Made by a program: the position numbers and the translations under genes. This document shows positions 11,865 to 13,017 of a stretch of 13,017 bases of DNA, in pieces. The notes beneath the pieces were generated by a model. The model was not told the origin of the DNA and did no database searches. It was given only the letters and a program-made list of their open reading frames with translations. Position 1 is the stretch's first letter. Every line of letters starts with the position of its first letter. Origin of the DNA: Pelomonas sp041914785 (GTDB lineage Bacteria; Pseudomonadota; Gammaproteobacteria; Burkholderiales; Burkholderiaceae_C); contig JAYSCT010000130.1 of NCBI GenBank assembly GCA_041914785.1, positions 1 to 13,017 on the forward strand, written 5' to 3'.

Positions 11865-13017
11865 TCAAGAAGTTCATCGACAAGCTGCTCGGCAAGCCTG
11901 CCGCGCCCACCAAGAAGGCCAGCCCGCTGGGCAAGCGGGTGGAGATCGCCGCCGATGTCCATGGCATCAACCCCGAACTGCTCGACGAACGCGCCGTCAA
12001 GGTCGTCAAGACGCTGACGGACGCCGGCTTCGAGGCCTACATCGTCGGCGGCGCCGTGCGCGACCTGCTGCTGGGCGTGCGCCCCAAGGACTTCGACGTC
12101 GCCACCAACGCGACGCCCGAACAGGTCAAGGGCCTGTTCCGCCGCGCTTTCATCATCGGCCGGCGCTTCCGCATCGTGCACGTCGTCTACGGCCGGGGGC
12201 GCGAGCACGAGGTCATCGAGGTGTCGACGTTCCGCGCGCTGCCGACGGAATCCGATGCCGCCGGCGCCGTCGCGGGCAACGAGAAGACGTCCAAGAGCGA
12301 GCTCGAAGGCAAGTCTCACGCCGTGGACGCCAGCGGCCGCGTGCTGCGCGACAACGTCTGGGGCCCGCAGGTCGAGGATGCCGCGCGCCGCGACTTCACC
12401 GTCAACGCGATGTACTACGACCCGGTGCGCCGCCTCGTCGTCGACTACCACGGCGGCCTGGCCGACGCGAAGGCCAAGCTGCTGCGCATGATCGGCGACC
12501 CCGAGACGCGCTACCGCGAAGACCCCGTCCGCATCATCCGCGCCGTGCGCTTCGCGGCCAAGCTGGGCTTCACGCTGGAGCCCAAGACGCTGGCGCCGGT
12601 GAAGGCGTCGTCGGCACTGCTGGCCAACGTGCCGGCGTCGCGGCTGTTCGACGAGATGATCAAGCTGCTGCAGACCGGCCACTCGCTGGCCAGCATCGCG
12701 CAGCTGAAGAAGCTGGGCCTGGGCCGGGGCGTGTTCGCCGTGCTGGACGCCATGCTCGACGAGACCGGCGACCTGCCCGACGGCATCCGCGGCAAGTTCG
12801 TGCGCCAGGCGTTCGAGGACACCGACCGCCGCGTCCAGGAAGGCCGTGGCGTCAGCCCCAGCTTCATGCTGGCCTGCATGCTGTGGCACGAGGTGCTGGA
12901 CCGCTGGACCAGGATCCGCAACGGCGGCGAGCCGCCCGTGCCGGCGCTCGCCCAGGCCATCGACGCGGTCTTCGATGCCCGCATCGGCGACATCTCCGGC
13001 CGCGGCAAGCTGGCCGC
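11861..13017 (+). CDS. pcnB: Poly(A) polymerase I, 3' end cut by window
   Basis: 385 codons of a class-II nucleotidyltransferase are visible before the window ends; no stop is reached, so the C-terminus is missing. Poly(A) polymerase adds A-tails to RNA 3' ends and so marks transcripts for decay; in E. coli it also controls ColE1-type plasmid copy number. Motifs: IVGGAVRDLLLG (61-72), the catalytic DFD (Asp77, Asp79) in KDFDVATNATPEQV, then GRRFRIVHVVYG (100-111), whose RRFRIVHV form favours poly(A) polymerase over CCA-adding enzyme, RRDFTVNAMYYD, and YREDPVRIIRAVRFAAKLGF. A basic N-terminus (MIKKFIDKLLGKP...KK) of about 35 residues precedes the core, as in relatives. The region between EVSTFRA and RRDFTVN (about 128-180) is Glu/Lys/Ala-rich and longer than the core needs. 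The start overlaps the HAD stop as ATGA. In related genomes folK often follows; that cannot be checked here. Confidence 0.95.
   Translation, partial: MIKKFIDKLLGKPAAPTKKASPLGKRVEIAADVHGINPELLDERAVKVVKTLTDAGFEAYIVGGAVRDLLLGVRPKDFDVATNATPEQVKGLFRRAFIIGRRFRIVHVVYGRGREHEVIEVSTFRALPTESDAAGAVAGNEKTSKSELEGKSHAVDASGRVLRDNVWGPQVEDAARRDFTVNAMYYDPVRRLVVDYHGGLADAKAKLLRMIGDPETRYREDPVRIIRAVRFAAKLGFTLEPKTLAPVKASSALLANVPASRLFDEMIKLLQTGHSLASIAQLKKLGLGRGVFAVLDAMLDETGDLPDGIRGKFVRQAFEDTDRRVQEGRGVSPSFMLACMLWHEVLDRWTRIRNGGEPPVPALAQAIDAVFDARIGDISGRGKLA

Noticed and set aside
11735..12889. Minus-strand open frame of 384 codons opposite pcnB
   Set aside because: Antisense shadow of a gene with clear nucleotidyltransferase motifs; composition is typical of GC-driven spurious frames.
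1..13017. Mobile elements, CRISPR arrays, tRNA or phage genes
   Set aside because: No transposase or integrase motif, no regularly spaced repeats, no tRNA-like cloverleaf and no terminal inverted repeats were seen on either strand by eye.

Overview
The window is about 13 kb of very GC-rich (roughly 70%) DNA with dense genes, short spacers and heavy G/C use at third codon positions. The S20, ArgF, MurJ and Hda sequences and a DUF3579 gene point to a betaproteobacterium of the order Burkholderiales. A PEP-CTERM protein suggests the Rubrivivax/Leptothrix/Roseateles side of that order; the genus is an inference. Most of the window is chromosomal core. No tRNA, rRNA, CRISPR array, insertion sequence or phage gene was seen, and no gene-free stretch exceeds 300 bases.

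Layout, left to right: (1) 1-546 (+) is the C-terminal end of an RND efflux permease, followed by its terminator. (2) Reading leftward, phoX (3584 to 1386) and a PEP-CTERM protein (1351 to 695) lie 34 bp apart and look like one unit, ending in a terminator that faces the RND one. This pair is the most accessory-looking part. (3) Also leftward, argD (5933 to 4728) and argF (4710 to 3769) form an arginine-biosynthesis operon with a clear terminator. (4) Divergent from argD is a DUF3579 gene (6087-6416, +), then an alpha/beta hydrolase (6504-7379, +). (5) A 211-bp convergent spacer holds several adjacent hairpins and a probably bidirectional terminator. (6) rpsT (7887 to 7591, leftward) has a good sigma-70 promoter and diverges from murJ. 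(7) murJ (8008-9570) overlaps a SirB1-type gene (9570-10427). (8) hda (10489-11199), an HAD-IB hydrolase (11196-11864) and pcnB (from 11861, cut by the window end) are chained by two ATGA stop/start overlaps.

Functionally, argD and argF carry out two arginine steps. murJ moves lipid II outward for peptidoglycan synthesis, and its coupled SirB1 partner is of unknown role. hda resets DnaA after initiation, and pcnB polyadenylates RNA. PhoX is a Tat-exported phosphatase, and its PEP-CTERM neighbour would be sorted by an exosortase encoded elsewhere.

I found no convincing wholly new system. The points most worth a second look are a short repeat-like element that forms the hda stop/HAD start and adds a tail to Hda, the hairpin cluster in the 7380-7539 spacer, the phoX/PEP-CTERM pairing with a weak Pho-box-like site, and a SirB1 protein with proline where transglutaminases have the catalytic cysteine.
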